Source: Oscillospiraceae bacterium (GTDB lineage Bacteria > Bacillota > Clostridia > Oscillospirales > Oscillospiraceae). From it: 64,000 nt of DNA. The notes beneath the pieces were generated by a model. The model was not told the origin of the DNA, ran no database searches, and saw only the letters and a program-made list of their open reading frames with translations. Below are positions 7,981 through 15,897 of the stretch, piece by piece. Positions within the stretch are counted from its first letter, which is position 1, and each line of letters begins with the position of its first letter. The translations under genes were made by a program, and so were the position numbers. The DNA is taken from NCBI GenBank assembly GCA_022794215.1, contig JAAWEH010000025.1, positions 54,739 to 118,738 of the forward strand, read 5' to 3'.

Positions 7981-8649
7981 ATGTTCCTCACCGTTGTCGG
8001 CGCCCTGAACCAGGGCTTTCTGCAAACCCTGAAGCTCTTCACCGTCACCCTTTTGGGGGCCATTCCCCTGGGGCTGGTGGTCTCCTTCGGCTCCATGAGC
8101 CGCTTTACCCCCCTGCGCTGGCTCACCCGGGCTCTCATCTGGGTCATCCGGGGCACCCCCCTCATGCTCCAGCTCATTATCCTTTATTATATCCCCGGCA
8201 AGCTGCTGGGCTTCTCCCCTTGGGGCACCGGGGAATCGGGCCGCTTCCTGGCCTCGGCCATCGCTTTCATCATCAACTATGCCTGCTACTTTTCCGAGAT
8301 CTACCGGGGCGGGATCCAGGGCGTCCCCGCCGGCCAGCAGGAGGCCGGCCTGGTGCTGGGCATGACCCGGCGGGAGATCTTTTTCAAAATCACCCTCCTG
8401 CAAATGATCAAGCGCATCGTCCCTCCCATGTCCAACGAAGTCATCACCCTGGTAAAAGACACCTCTCTGGCCCGGATCATCTCCTTTCAGGAGGTCATCT
8501 GGGCGGGTCAGGCCTTCCTAAAGACCTCCCATGGCTACTCCGGCCTTCTCTGGCCCCTTTTCTTCACCGGCGTCTATTACCTTGTGTTCAACGGGGTGGT
8601 CACCCTTCTTCTCTCCCGGCTGGAGCGCCGGCTGGATTACTTCAAATAA
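7981..8649 (+). CDS. Amino-acid ABC transporter permease (HisM/GlnP type)
   Basis: 222 residues with about five hydrophobic segments. The N-terminus FLQTLKLFTVTLLGAIPLGL and the RGTPLMLQLIILYY motif are characteristic of His/Glu/Gln/Arg/opine permeases, and the EAA-type loop is seen as VPAGQQEAGLVLGMTRREIF. ATG at 7981 is preceded by GAGGAG. The gap to the ATPase gene is 12 bases. It forms the homodimeric or heterodimeric channel of the system; only one permease is encoded here, so a homodimer is inferred. Confidence 0.9.
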   Translation: MFLTVVGALNQGFLQTLKLFTVTLLGAIPLGLVVSFGSMSRFTPLRWLTRALIWVIRGTPLMLQLIILYYIPGKLLGFSPWGTGESGRFLASAIAFIINYACYFSEIYRGGIQGVPAGQQEAGLVLGMTRREIFFKITLLQMIKRIVPPMSNEVITLVKDTSLARIISFQEVIWAGQAFLKTSHGYSGLLWPLFFTGVYYLVFNGVVTLLLSRLERRLDYFK

Positions 8650-8661
8650 GGGGGCGTTCAT

Positions 8662-9423
8662 ATGCCGGTTCTGGAAGTACAACACCTGGAAAAACACTTT
8701 GGCCAAACCAAAGTGCTGGAAGATATCTCCTTCTCCCTGGATCAGGGCAAGGCCCTGGCCGTCATCGGCTCCTCCGGCAGCGGTAAAACCACCCTTCTGC
8801 GGTGCCTGAATTTCCTGGAAACCCCCGACCGGGGCCGGATCCTGGTGAAGGGCGAGCCCCTCTTTGACGCCCAGGATACCTCCGCCCTCAGCGAGGAGGC
8901 CATCCGGCAAAAGCGGCTCCACTTCGGACTGGTTTTCCAAAATTTTAACCTGTTCCCCCAGTATACCGCCCTGGAAAACGTGGTTCTGGCGGTGAAGCTG
9001 CGTCAGCCCGATAAGTCCAAGTGGACGGGCATTGAGGCCCAGGGTCTGGAGCTCCTCTCCCGCATGGGCCTTTCCGACCGCTCCGGCCACTATCCCCACC
9101 AGCTCTCCGGCGGCCAGCAGCAGCGGGTGGCCATCGCCCGGGCCCTGGCCCTTCAGCCCGATGTGCTGTGCTTTGACGAGCCCACCTCCGCCCTGGATCC
9201 GGAGCTCACCGGGGAGGTGCTGAAGGTCATCCGCTCCCTGGCAGAGCAGAACACCACCATGATCATCGTCACCCACGAAATGGCCTTCGCCCGGGATGTG
9301 GCCGACGAGGTCATCTTTATGGACAGCGGCTCTATCATAGAGCAAGGCCCCGCCCGGGAGGTCATCAATTCCCCCCGGGCAGAGCGAACCCGGCAGTTTC
9401 TGTCCCGGTACGAGGCCGGCTGA
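8662..9423 (+). CDS. Amino-acid ABC transporter ATP-binding protein (GlnQ type)
   Basis: 253 residues, a single ABC ATPase domain. Walker A is GSSGSGKTT near residue 36, the signature is LSGGQQQRVAIARAL, Walker B is VLCFDEPTSALDPEL and the switch His is in IVTHEM. These match GlnQ/HisP-type polar amino-acid importers. It is last in the three-gene operon and is followed by a strong terminator. Confidence 0.93.
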   Translation: MPVLEVQHLEKHFGQTKVLEDISFSLDQGKALAVIGSSGSGKTTLLRCLNFLETPDRGRILVKGEPLFDAQDTSALSEEAIRQKRLHFGLVFQNFNLFPQYTALENVVLAVKLRQPDKSKWTGIEAQGLELLSRMGLSDRSGHYPHQLSGGQQQRVAIARALALQPDVLCFDEPTSALDPELTGEVLKVIRSLAEQNTTMIIVTHEMAFARDVADEVIFMDSGSIIEQGPAREVINSPRAERTRQFLSRYEAG

Positions 9424-9454
9424 CCCGGCCTTTCAGGATCCCCAACCCGTAAAA

Positions 9455-9494
9455 ACGGGACGTGAGCAAACGCCGCTCACGTCCCGTCTTTTTT
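9455..9494. terminator. Bidirectional terminator between the amino-acid ABC operon and the SLH protein gene
   Basis: Perfect 13-bp stem (9455-9467 with 9475-9487) with a 7-base loop. T-rich tracts follow on the plus strand and on the minus strand. Confidence 0.9.
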
Positions 9495-9506
9495 CTTTCT
9501 TCAGCT

Positions 9507-11747
9507 TTATTCAGCAGCGGCCAGCATCTGGGCCAGCTGGATCCGGGTCAGCTCCCCTGTGAATTCGGGCTGGGGCGCCTCCTCTTCATAAAGCCGTCCC
9601 AGCATCAGCGCCAGCTGCTCCGCCGTAACGGTCTCCCCGGGAAGGAAATGGCCCTGGCCGTCTCCCTCCACAATGCCCTGTTCCACCGCCCAGGCCACAT
9701 AGCCGGCGTACCAGGAGCCGGGCTCCACGTCGGAAAAGGTCTCCGTCTGGGCCTCTTCCCCGTTCACCAGCCGGGCCAGCGCGGTCACCGCCTGGGCCCG
9801 GGTCACCGTCATATCGGGCGAGAAGGTGTCCGCCCCGGTGCCCTTCAAAACCCCCTTTTGATAAAGGGTCTTGACCGCGTCGTAACCCTGGTCTCCCTCC
9901 CGCAGATCCACAAAGGGAAGCGCGCCCACGGTGAAGGAGAGCTGGGTGGCTCCGGTGTATCCCTCCGTGCCGCTGACCACGGCTACGGTGAGGATATAGT
10001 TCCCGTCTCCATCAGGCAGCAGGCCGTTCACCGCCTCCATCCCATCGGAGAGCAGGCAGGAGGCCCCATAATCCTCCGAGGGATCATCGGTGACCGTGAC
10101 CTGCACCAGAGCAGGGTCTATCTCCACGCTGGCAGTGATGGCCCTGACGGCCTCGATCACCGTATTCCGCCCGCTGCGGGCAGGACCCTCCAGGGTGAAG
10201 GAGACCCGCGTCTTGCCCGAGGCGTCAGAGTCGCAGACGCCGGAGAAGGACTTGGTGGTCTCGGTAAGGGTAAAATCGGTGGAACCGCTGCCGTCTGCCT
10301 GACTCTGGCCGCCGAAGAAACCGGAAGCGCCGGGCTGCCGGGCAGGGTCAAACCCGGCGGGGGGCTCCATCCCTTCGGGCATAAAGCCGGACCGCTCCAT
10401 CTCTTCAGGCCGCTGCCCATGCTCAAAGCCCTCGGGAGGCTCAAAGCCCTCAGGCCGGCCTCCGCCAAATCCGCCGCCGGGATGACCCATGCCAAAGCTG
10501 TTGCCGCTGTAACACTGAAGAACACCGTCCACATAGAGCTGATAGGCAGCGTTCAGCGCCAAATTGGGGCCGGAGAGGGTAAGGGACTGGAAGGCCCTGG
10601 CGGCAGTCATCTCCATGACGGTCTCTCCGCTTTCCTCCTTCACCTGGATCAGGCTTCCCTCAGGGAGGGTGGAGGCGAAGGACAGCTCCATGTAGGGCTG
10701 CCGGGAGGTGCTGTCGGCGGTATCGTTCCGGGAGCCGGTGGCATACACCGCGCCGCCGTTGAGGACGATGGGGCTGTCGGCGTCGATGCCGCCGTCGCCG
10801 GTCTGGGGGTTGGCAGTGGCGCAGACCGTGCCGCCATTGATGACCAGGTAGCCGTTGGAGTCGATGCCGTCTCCCTCACTGCCCAGGCCGCCCACCACAT
10901 TCAGCCTTCCGCCGTTGACGGTGGTGACGGACACAAAGTCCTCGTTGGTGTTGATGCCGTCATCCTGGGCCTCAATGTTCACCGTGCCTCCGTTGAGGGT
11001 GAGGTGAAGCTCGGAATCCAGTCCCTCGTTGTCGGCAATGATGTTCAGGATGCCGGTGTCGTCTCCGTTGTCCCCGCTCAAATTCATGGACATTTTGGAG
11101 TAGAAGGCGCCGTCATATTTGTGGAGCTTTTTGGTGGTGCCCTCCTTGTAGATCCGGGCCACGTGGGAGCCGGTGAAGGTGTTGACGCTGCCGGCGGCAA
11201 TGATCACATTGGCGCCCGCGGCGGTGGTGTCCACCGTGGGGGAGGATTGATAGCCGGGGTTTTCGTCCTTGTCGTAGGCCACAAACTCCCGGTCACACTC
11301 ATAAACGTTATAGAAAATGAGGGCGGGAGCCACAGTGCACTTTACATCCACATTGTCCAGGATCAGGGTGACCACCGCGGCGGGATCGTCCTTGGCCTCC
11401 TCGCCCAAATCAACGGCGATCTGTCCGGCAGAGAGCTCTCCGCTGAGCCGGTAGGTTCCCGGCTGGGTAATGGTGAGAACCGTGTGGCCGGCAGCCTCAG
11501 CTTCGGAGTGCTTTTCAGCCTCTGTTCCCTCGCCGTAGGTCTCGTCGGTACCATCGCGGTAGTAGATGATCTTCGCCCCGGTGTAGACGGGAGCCTCAGG
11601 ATCGGCAGACGCCCTCTGGCCGTCCACGGTGATCTGCGCATCGGACAAAACAATGGCTGTCTCCTCCTCCGCTGCCCGGGCAGGGCTTCCCAGGGACAGC
11701 GTCATCGCCCCCGCCAGCAGGAGGGCCGGTATTCGAATCTGCTTCAT
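9507..11747 (-). CDS. Secreted carbohydrate-binding beta-helix (Cthe_2159-like) protein with SLH domains
   Basis: 746 residues, exported. A signal peptide covers residues 1-26 (ending ARA). Residues ~30-410 resemble the Cthe_2159 (carbohydrate-binding, DUF4353) family: a TYRLSGELSAGQIAVDLGE entry strand followed by repeated beta-turns such as LTLNGGTVNIEAQDDGINT, LNVVGGLGSEGDGIDSNG and VINGGTVCATA with Asp/Gly-rich Ca-type turns. Residues ~418-480 form a Gly/Pro/Glu/Met-rich low-complexity linker. Residues ~612-746 contain two S-layer homology repeats and a partial third (FSDVEPGSWYAGYVAWAVEQG). It probably sits on the cell wall and binds polysaccharide. The ATG at 11747 is preferred over 11756 because AAAGGA is correctly spaced. 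Confidence 0.8.
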   Translation of the reverse strand: MKQIRIPALLLAGAMTLSLGSPARAAEEETAIVLSDAQITVDGQRASADPEAPVYTGAKIIYYRDGTDETYGEGTEAEKHSEAEAAGHTVLTITQPGTYRLSGELSAGQIAVDLGEEAKDDPAAVVTLILDNVDVKCTVAPALIFYNVYECDREFVAYDKDENPGYQSSPTVDTTAAGANVIIAAGSVNTFTGSHVARIYKEGTTKKLHKYDGAFYSKMSMNLSGDNGDDTGILNIIADNEGLDSELHLTLNGGTVNIEAQDDGINTNEDFVSVTTVNGGRLNVVGGLGSEGDGIDSNGYLVINGGTVCATANPQTGDGGIDADSPIVLNGGAVYATGSRNDTADSTSRQPYMELSFASTLPEGSLIQVKEESGETVMEMTAARAFQSLTLSGPNLALNAAYQLYVDGVLQCYSGNSFGMGHPGGGFGGGRPEGFEPPEGFEHGQRPEEMERSGFMPEGMEPPAGFDPARQPGASGFFGGQSQADGSGSTDFTLTETTKSFSGVCDSDASGKTRVSFTLEGPARSGRNTVIEAVRAITASVEIDPALVQVTVTDDPSEDYGASCLLSDGMEAVNGLLPDGDGNYILTVAVVSGTEGYTGATQLSFTVGALPFVDLREGDQGYDAVKTLYQKGVLKGTGADTFSPDMTVTRAQAVTALARLVNGEEAQTETFSDVEPGSWYAGYVAWAVEQGIVEGDGQGHFLPGETVTAEQLALMLGRLYEEEAPQPEFTGELTRIQLAQMLAAAE

Positions 11748-11860
11748 GGAAAACATCCTTTCAGTTTAAAGTCGGGCCATTATAGCAAATAAACTTAAAA
11801 TTACTCTGAAATTTAAAAAGAAAATGAAATTTTTGCTTTCAGAAGGATTAAACACACAGT

Positions 11861-11889
11861 TTGCTTTTTTCCCTATCCCGGTTTATAAT
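11861..11889 (+). promoter_or_regulatory. Promoter of the small orphan gene at 11924
   Basis: -35 TTGCTT (11861-11866), 17-base spacer, -10 TATAAT (11884-11889). The -35 box coincides with an in-frame TTG, which argues against that codon as a translation start. Confidence 0.7.
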
Positions 11890-11923
11890 GGGCGCAGAAC
11901 CAACTGGAAAAGGCGGTGCTTCC

Positions 11924-12367
11924 ATGCCCGGTATTTTTGACGAGGGGCGTATGCTCCAAATGCTGGAACCCTATGTCCCTAACGGTGAGAGCCTTTCCGC
12001 AGGGATCCACGGCATCACCCTTCAGGTAAACCAAAAAAAGGCCTCCCGCTTCGATGTGTACGTGGGCCTCACCGACCATCATCTTATCGTGGTGGAGTGT
12101 GAGGAGCGGAAGTACCTGTCCGAGCTTTACCACGTGCCCGATCTGAGAAAGACTGTGGCCCAAGACATTGGCACCGTTTTTCCCCTGAGCGAGATTCAGA
12201 GCTGCCAGGTCAAAAACGGCATTATGGGGTCGGTAAACTGCTCCATTTTCATGAAAAACGGCGGTTTTCTCAAGCTTATGCTCCCCAAACGGGGCGGTTT
12301 GGGGCAGGGTATGCCCCACCATGAGGAATACCGGGCGCGGATCATCGCTTGCCTGCGCCTTCGCTGA
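11924..12367 (+). CDS. Small protein of unknown function, possibly PH-like fold
   Basis: 147 residues; I do not recognise the family. No signal peptide or membrane segment is visible. The middle alternates strands (HGITLQVNQ, RFDVYVGLTDHHLIVVECEE, SSIEIQSC-like and MGSVNCSIFMKNGGFLKLMLP), a pattern compatible with a bacterial PH-like beta-barrel, but this is only a guess from pattern. The ATG at 11924 has AAAAGGCGG before it. The gene is monocistronic, with a consensus promoter and a shared terminator, so it is likely expressed. Confidence 0.6.
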   Translation: MPGIFDEGRMLQMLEPYVPNGESLSAGIHGITLQVNQKKASRFDVYVGLTDHHLIVVECEERKYLSELYHVPDLRKTVAQDIGTVFPLSEIQSCQVKNGIMGSVNCSIFMKNGGFLKLMLPKRGGLGQGMPHHEEYRARIIACLRLR

Positions 12368-12386
12368 AAACCCGCAAACCATTGAT

Positions 12387-12425
12387 AAAAGGGCCTTCCG
12401 CTTCATTTGCGGAAGGCCCTTTTTA
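12387..12425. terminator. Bidirectional terminator
   Basis: A GGGCCTTCCGC stem with a 7-base loop flanked by A- and T-runs, between convergent genes; it overlaps the stop codon of the PLP enzyme gene by a few bases. Confidence 0.9.
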
Positions 12426-13763
12426 TTGCTTTACCACAGCGCAGCGCTCGATGCCGTAATATTGGAAGCAATCCATTGCGCTGCAGTCGATTTGCTCACC
12501 GCAGATCAGAATGGGGATGGCGGGGGGACAACTGACGGCGGCGGAGGCCAAAATGCGGCCAAAGCATTGGGACACAGGGATTTCCTCCTGAGGGGAGAGG
12601 AGGGCCTGCCGGGGCGTCATTATTCGGCGGGGCCGGGGGAGAGCCGGGGGGCGCTGGGACAGGGAAGGTCTGTGGGAGAGGGCTTCCAGAGATTTTTGCA
12701 GCCGCTCCAGGCCCTGCTTTCCAATTTCGGGGGTCAGCATCAAAACCAGGAAATCCGGGTCGGCAAATTCCGGCTCAATTTCCACACTTTGCAAATGCTT
12801 GGCAAGATCCTGTCCATTGTAACCCAAGGGTTTGGAGGCGATTGTCAACTTCAGGGGCTCCTGGCCCACCAGGGGGTAATTCCGCCCCTTTAACTCCCCT
12901 TTTAGTACGGATAAATCCCCCAAAAAGCTCTTTAACTGAGTTGGGAATTTCTCCCACAAGTAAAGGTTGACACGATCCAGGGACTGGAGGATGAGATAAG
13001 AGGGGCTGGTGGAGGCAAAAAGAGAAAGGGCGTTTTCCCCCTGCCCCTTGAGTCCGGCGGGGGCGGTTCTGGAAATATGGAGATAGGCTCCGCCGGTCAG
13101 CACCGGGAGGGTCTTATGGGCTGAGTCGCAACACAGATCCGCCCCCAGATCCATGGGGTGGATCGGCTGGGGCAGAAAATGGAGGTAGGCGCCGTGGGCG
13201 TTGTCCACCAGAAGCAGGGCCCCATGGCGGTGACAGAGCTCTGCCAGGGCCCGGATATCCAAAAGGTTCCCCAGGTAGTCCGGGGCGGTCACGTAGACCG
13301 CCGTGGGCTTCCGCTCCCCGGCGAAGGCGGCCTCCAGCTGCGCCGGCTCCACCGGACAGGACAGCAGCCCCGCCTCCTGGGAGGGATAGAGCCACTCCAC
13401 CTCCAGATCCAGCAGGGCGATGGCGCTGAGAAAGGTTTTGTGGGCGTTGCGCCCCGCCAGGATGAGGGGCTCTCTCCCCTCCTCCTTTGCCTGCAGAAGG
13501 GCCAGGTACAGCATGGCCCGGATGCACAGGGAGGAGCCCTCCGTGGAGTAGAAGGTAGCGGCGGTTCCAAAGAGGGAGGCGGCATTTTCCTCGCTTTCCC
13601 GGATGATCCCCCGGGCATGGTAAAGTACGTCGGCTCCCTCTACCTCGGTGATGTCCAGCGCCTCCGGCCCCAGGACGGGACGGCCCTTGTGCCCGGGCAT
13701 ATGAAGGCGCAGAGGATCCTTGGCGGCATAGGAGCGGACAAAGTCACAGATGGGAGTGTTCAT
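12423..13763 (-). CDS. Orn/Lys/Arg decarboxylase-family PLP enzyme, translationally coupled to the SCIFF maturase
   Basis: 446 residues, fold-type I PLP enzyme related to arginine/lysine/ornithine decarboxylases of the YaaO/SpeA group. The start carries LRLHMPGHKGRP, then YSTEGSSLCIRAML, VDNAHGAYLHFL, and the PLP lysine in CCDSAHKTLPVLTGGAYLH. Reaction is probably decarboxylation of a basic amino acid to a polyamine or diamine. Its ATG directly abuts the TAA of the maturase gene, and the RBS GGGGGAGGAA lies inside the maturase 3' end, so translation is coupled. At 446 residues it is a little shorter than typical members, mainly at the C-terminus. Substrate cannot be read. Confidence 0.8.
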   Translation of the reverse strand: MNTPICDFVRSYAAKDPLRLHMPGHKGRPVLGPEALDITEVEGADVLYHARGIIRESEENAASLFGTAATFYSTEGSSLCIRAMLYLALLQAKEEGREPLILAGRNAHKTFLSAIALLDLEVEWLYPSQEAGLLSCPVEPAQLEAAFAGERKPTAVYVTAPDYLGNLLDIRALAELCHRHGALLLVDNAHGAYLHFLPQPIHPMDLGADLCCDSAHKTLPVLTGGAYLHISRTAPAGLKGQGENALSLFASTSPSYLILQSLDRVNLYLWEKFPTQLKSFLGDLSVLKGELKGRNYPLVGQEPLKLTIASKPLGYNGQDLAKHLQSVEIEPEFADPDFLVLMLTPEIGKQGLERLQKSLEALSHRPSLSQRPPALPRPRRIMTPRQALLSPQEEIPVSQCFGRILASAAVSCPPAIPILICGEQIDCSAMDCFQYYGIERCAVVKQ

Positions 13764-15149
13764 TTATTCCTCCCCCAGGCTCCGGGCGGCCTCCAGGGCG
13801 ATGGCGCACTCCATCCGCTTGCGGAAAAGCTCGCAGCCCTGGGCGTAGACTCCGTTCACCGAGCCGGTGGCGTGGTAGGCGTTGGCCGCGCAGCCGCCGG
13901 AGCAGTAGAGCTTGGCCCAGCAGTCCCGGCATTCGGGACGGGTATAGACATTGCAGGCGGCAAACTGCTCCTGAACCTGAGGGGCGGTGACCCCCTGCCA
14001 CACGTCGCCCAGCTTGAAGGCCTCCTCCCCCACAAACTGGTGACAGGGGTACAGATCGCCCCAGGGGGTGACCGCCATATATTCGGTGCCCGAGCCGCAG
14101 CCCGAGATGCGCTTATAGACACAGGGACCGCCGGTCAGGTCGATCATATAGTGGTAGAAGGTAAAGGGCTTGCCCGCCTTCCGCCGCTCCTGCATCAGCC
14201 GGGCCAGCTTTTCATACTGATCCATGACCACGGCCAGATCCTCCTTTGTCAAAGCGGAGGGATCCCCGGGGGCACAGACCACCGGCTCCATGGAAAGCTC
14301 GGTAAAGCCCAGATCCAGCATGGTCTTGATATCCTCCAGGAAATCCGGGTTGGCGTGGGTGAAGGTGCCCCGCATATAATAGCCCCGGTTGCCCCGGGCC
14401 TTCACCAGCTTCTGGAACTTGGGCACGATTTTCTCCCAACTGCCCTGGCCGGCATAGTCCACCCGGAACCGGTCATGGATCTCCTTGCGCCCGTCCAGGC
14501 TCAGCACCACATTGTGCATCTCCCGGTTGGCAAAGTCGATGACATCATCGTCAATCAGCACCCCGTTGGTGGTGAGGGTGAAGCGGAAGTTTTTGCCCCG
14601 CTCCTTCTCCACGCTGCGGGCATAGTGAACCAGATCTTTTACCACCTGCCAGTTCATCAGGGGCTCGCCTCCGAAGAAGTCCACTTCCAGGTTCCGGCGG
14701 GCGCCGGAGTGCTCCATGAGGAAATCCAGGGCCTGCTTGCCCACTTCAAAGGACATGACTGCCCGATCCCCGTGGTACTTGCCCTGGCTTGCAAAGCAGT
14801 AGGAACAGTTGAGGTTGCAGGTGTGGGCCACATGGAGGCACAGGGCCTTAACGATGCCGGCGCTGCGCTCCTTCAATTCCCCGGCCAGGGGCTCGAAGGT
14901 ATCCTGGGCGAAGAGCTTGCCCGCGGCCTTCAGCTCCTCGATCTCGTCGCAGCACTGCTCCAGCTCGGGTTTTGTGACCTCGGGATCCCCGGCGTACTTT
15001 TCCAGCATGGCGGGGATGATCTCGGCCCGGGTCTTGCCCTCGTCATAGAGCCCGATGACGTCGTAGGCCGCCGGATCCACCAGGTGAACGCTGCCGGAAT
15101 AGGTGTCCACCACGATGTGCATTCCGGCCAGAGTATAGCGATGTATCAT
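13764..15149 (-). CDS. SCIFF peptide maturase, radical SAM thioether-forming enzyme
   Basis: 461 residues, a radical SAM/SPASM protein. The SAM cluster motif is CNLNCSYC (Cys 111, 115, 118), preceded by ALCLHVAHT. The C-terminal SPASM region is Cys-rich (CGSGTEYMAVTP, CNVYTRPECRDCW, YCSGGCAANAY, GCELF) and should bind two auxiliary Fe4S4 clusters. The N-terminal 90 residues form a RRE-like peptide-binding part. The family (CteB in Clostridium thermocellum) installs a Cys-Thr thioether in the SCIFF peptide, whose gene is immediately upstream. A hairpin with a T-tail lies between the two genes. Confidence 0.95.
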   Translation of the reverse strand: MIHRYTLAGMHIVVDTYSGSVHLVDPAAYDVIGLYDEGKTRAEIIPAMLEKYAGDPEVTKPELEQCCDEIEELKAAGKLFAQDTFEPLAGELKERSAGIVKALCLHVAHTCNLNCSYCFASQGKYHGDRAVMSFEVGKQALDFLMEHSGARRNLEVDFFGGEPLMNWQVVKDLVHYARSVEKERGKNFRFTLTTNGVLIDDDVIDFANREMHNVVLSLDGRKEIHDRFRVDYAGQGSWEKIVPKFQKLVKARGNRGYYMRGTFTHANPDFLEDIKTMLDLGFTELSMEPVVCAPGDPSALTKEDLAVVMDQYEKLARLMQERRKAGKPFTFYHYMIDLTGGPCVYKRISGCGSGTEYMAVTPWGDLYPCHQFVGEEAFKLGDVWQGVTAPQVQEQFAACNVYTRPECRDCWAKLYCSGGCAANAYHATGSVNGVYAQGCELFRKRMECAIALEAARSLGEE

Positions 15150-15177
15150 ATCTCTCTTCCTTTTTCTGAGTATAGCA

Positions 15178-15203
15178 AAAATGCCGCCAAAGGCGGCATT
15201 TTT
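15178..15203 (-). terminator. Attenuator hairpin between SCIFF peptide and maturase genes
   Basis: AAAATGCCGCC stem around a TTT loop (minus strand), followed by T's. It sits 12 bases after the peptide stop codon and 28 bases before the maturase ATG. Partial read-through would give more precursor than enzyme. Confidence 0.8.
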
Positions 15204-15215
15204 GGGAGAACCAAC

Positions 15216-15362
15216 TTACTTCTTGACGCTCTCGCACTGCTGGTTGGCGATGCCGCAGCTGGTCTTGCAGGCAGACTGGCAAGAGGTCTGGCACTCGCCG
15301 CAGCCGCCGGTTTTGGCGCTGTCGCAGAGACTGCGGGTCTCCAAAGTCTGGATGTGCTTCAT
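15216..15362 (-). CDS. SCIFF (six-cysteine) ribosomal peptide precursor
   Basis: A 48-residue peptide beginning MKHIQTLETRSL, the conserved SCIFF leader. The core holds Cys at 21, 24, 28, 32, 36 and 43, plus one extra Cys at 13 near the leader; Thr34 lies between two core cysteines and is a possible thioether acceptor. The ATG at 15362 has GAGGAGGGG eight bases upstream; longer in-frame starts lack an RBS and run into the promoter. SCIFF is nearly universal in Clostridia and its physiological role is not settled. It is the first gene of the SCIFF-maturase-PLP enzyme operon. Confidence 0.95.
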   Translation of the reverse strand: MKHIQTLETRSLCDSAKTGGCGECQTSCQSACKTSCGIANQQCESVKK

Positions 15363-15398
15363 AGGGTCTTCCCCTCCTCGTCGGTGAGATTTGATTCG

Positions 15399-15427
15399 AT
15401 TATAACACAGCCCCGGTTTCAAGTCAA
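15399..15427 (-). promoter_or_regulatory. Sigma-A promoter of the SCIFF operon
   Basis: -35 TTGACT (15422-15427), 17-base spacer, -10 TATAAT (15399-15404), about 37 bases before the peptide ATG. Confidence 0.8.
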
Positions 15428-15434
15428 TCCGCAC

Positions 15435-15897
15435 TGAGGGGGAGCTTGGTGCAAAATTGAGGGGTGGAGTCGGCTGTTTGGGTATTCCTCGGGTAAAAAC
15501 CTTTGGGGTATCCTTCTATCGACCGGCGGCTTCCTCACAGCGACCCGTGGCCCCTCTTGCGCCGCTGCCGCTGAAGGGAGCGTAACCTTTAAGCTCTTCG
15601 CTGACACTACCGCCGCCTGGGTGGTTCGGCGGCCCCGCCGCCAACCTGACGACCTGCTCTCTCCAGGCGTTTCCCGGTCAGCGGCAAATATCTACCTCTT
15701 TGCTGATCGGTAGCGGCAGCGGGGCTGGAGGAGCTATCCTAACTTTACTCATAAGCCGGTAACAACACCGTCAGAAAGCTTTTCTTGGGGAGTCTGAGGG
15801 GCCATTCTTTTCTCGAAAAGAATGGTCCTTCAGAAGCCACGCAACGTATAGATCAGATCGCAACCACCAGCCAAACGTCAGAGCCTAAAAGTCCGTC
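15435..15897. other. Gene-free GC-rich interval of unknown content
   Basis: About 460 bases between the SCIFF promoter and the sensor-kinase stop. No gene with an acceptable start and RBS is seen. One plus-strand frame stays open from just after a TGA near 15434 to a TAG near 15713 without an early conventional start, and several GC-rich inverted segments are present. It does not match tmRNA, RNase P RNA, SRP RNA or a riboswitch that I can recognise. Confidence 0.5.
15793..15834. repeat. 20-bp inverted repeat (hairpin)
   Basis: Arms 15793-15812 and 15815-15834 pair over 20 positions with two G-U type mismatches and a minimal loop. There is no following T-run in either direction. It lies downstream of the sensor-kinase gene and may block or process its 3' end. 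Confidence 0.6.

Noticed and set aside
9462..11792. Long plus-strand frame opposite the SLH protein gene
   Set aside because: It is an antisense shadow: its His/Gly-rich composition is typical of reverse frames of GC-rich genes, and the minus-strand gene has signal peptide, RBS and domains.
15419..15607. 62-codon minus-strand frame (starts MSAKSLKV) as a gene
   Set aside because: No RBS before its ATG, composition biased by GC-rich inverted segments, and its end overlaps the SCIFF promoter.
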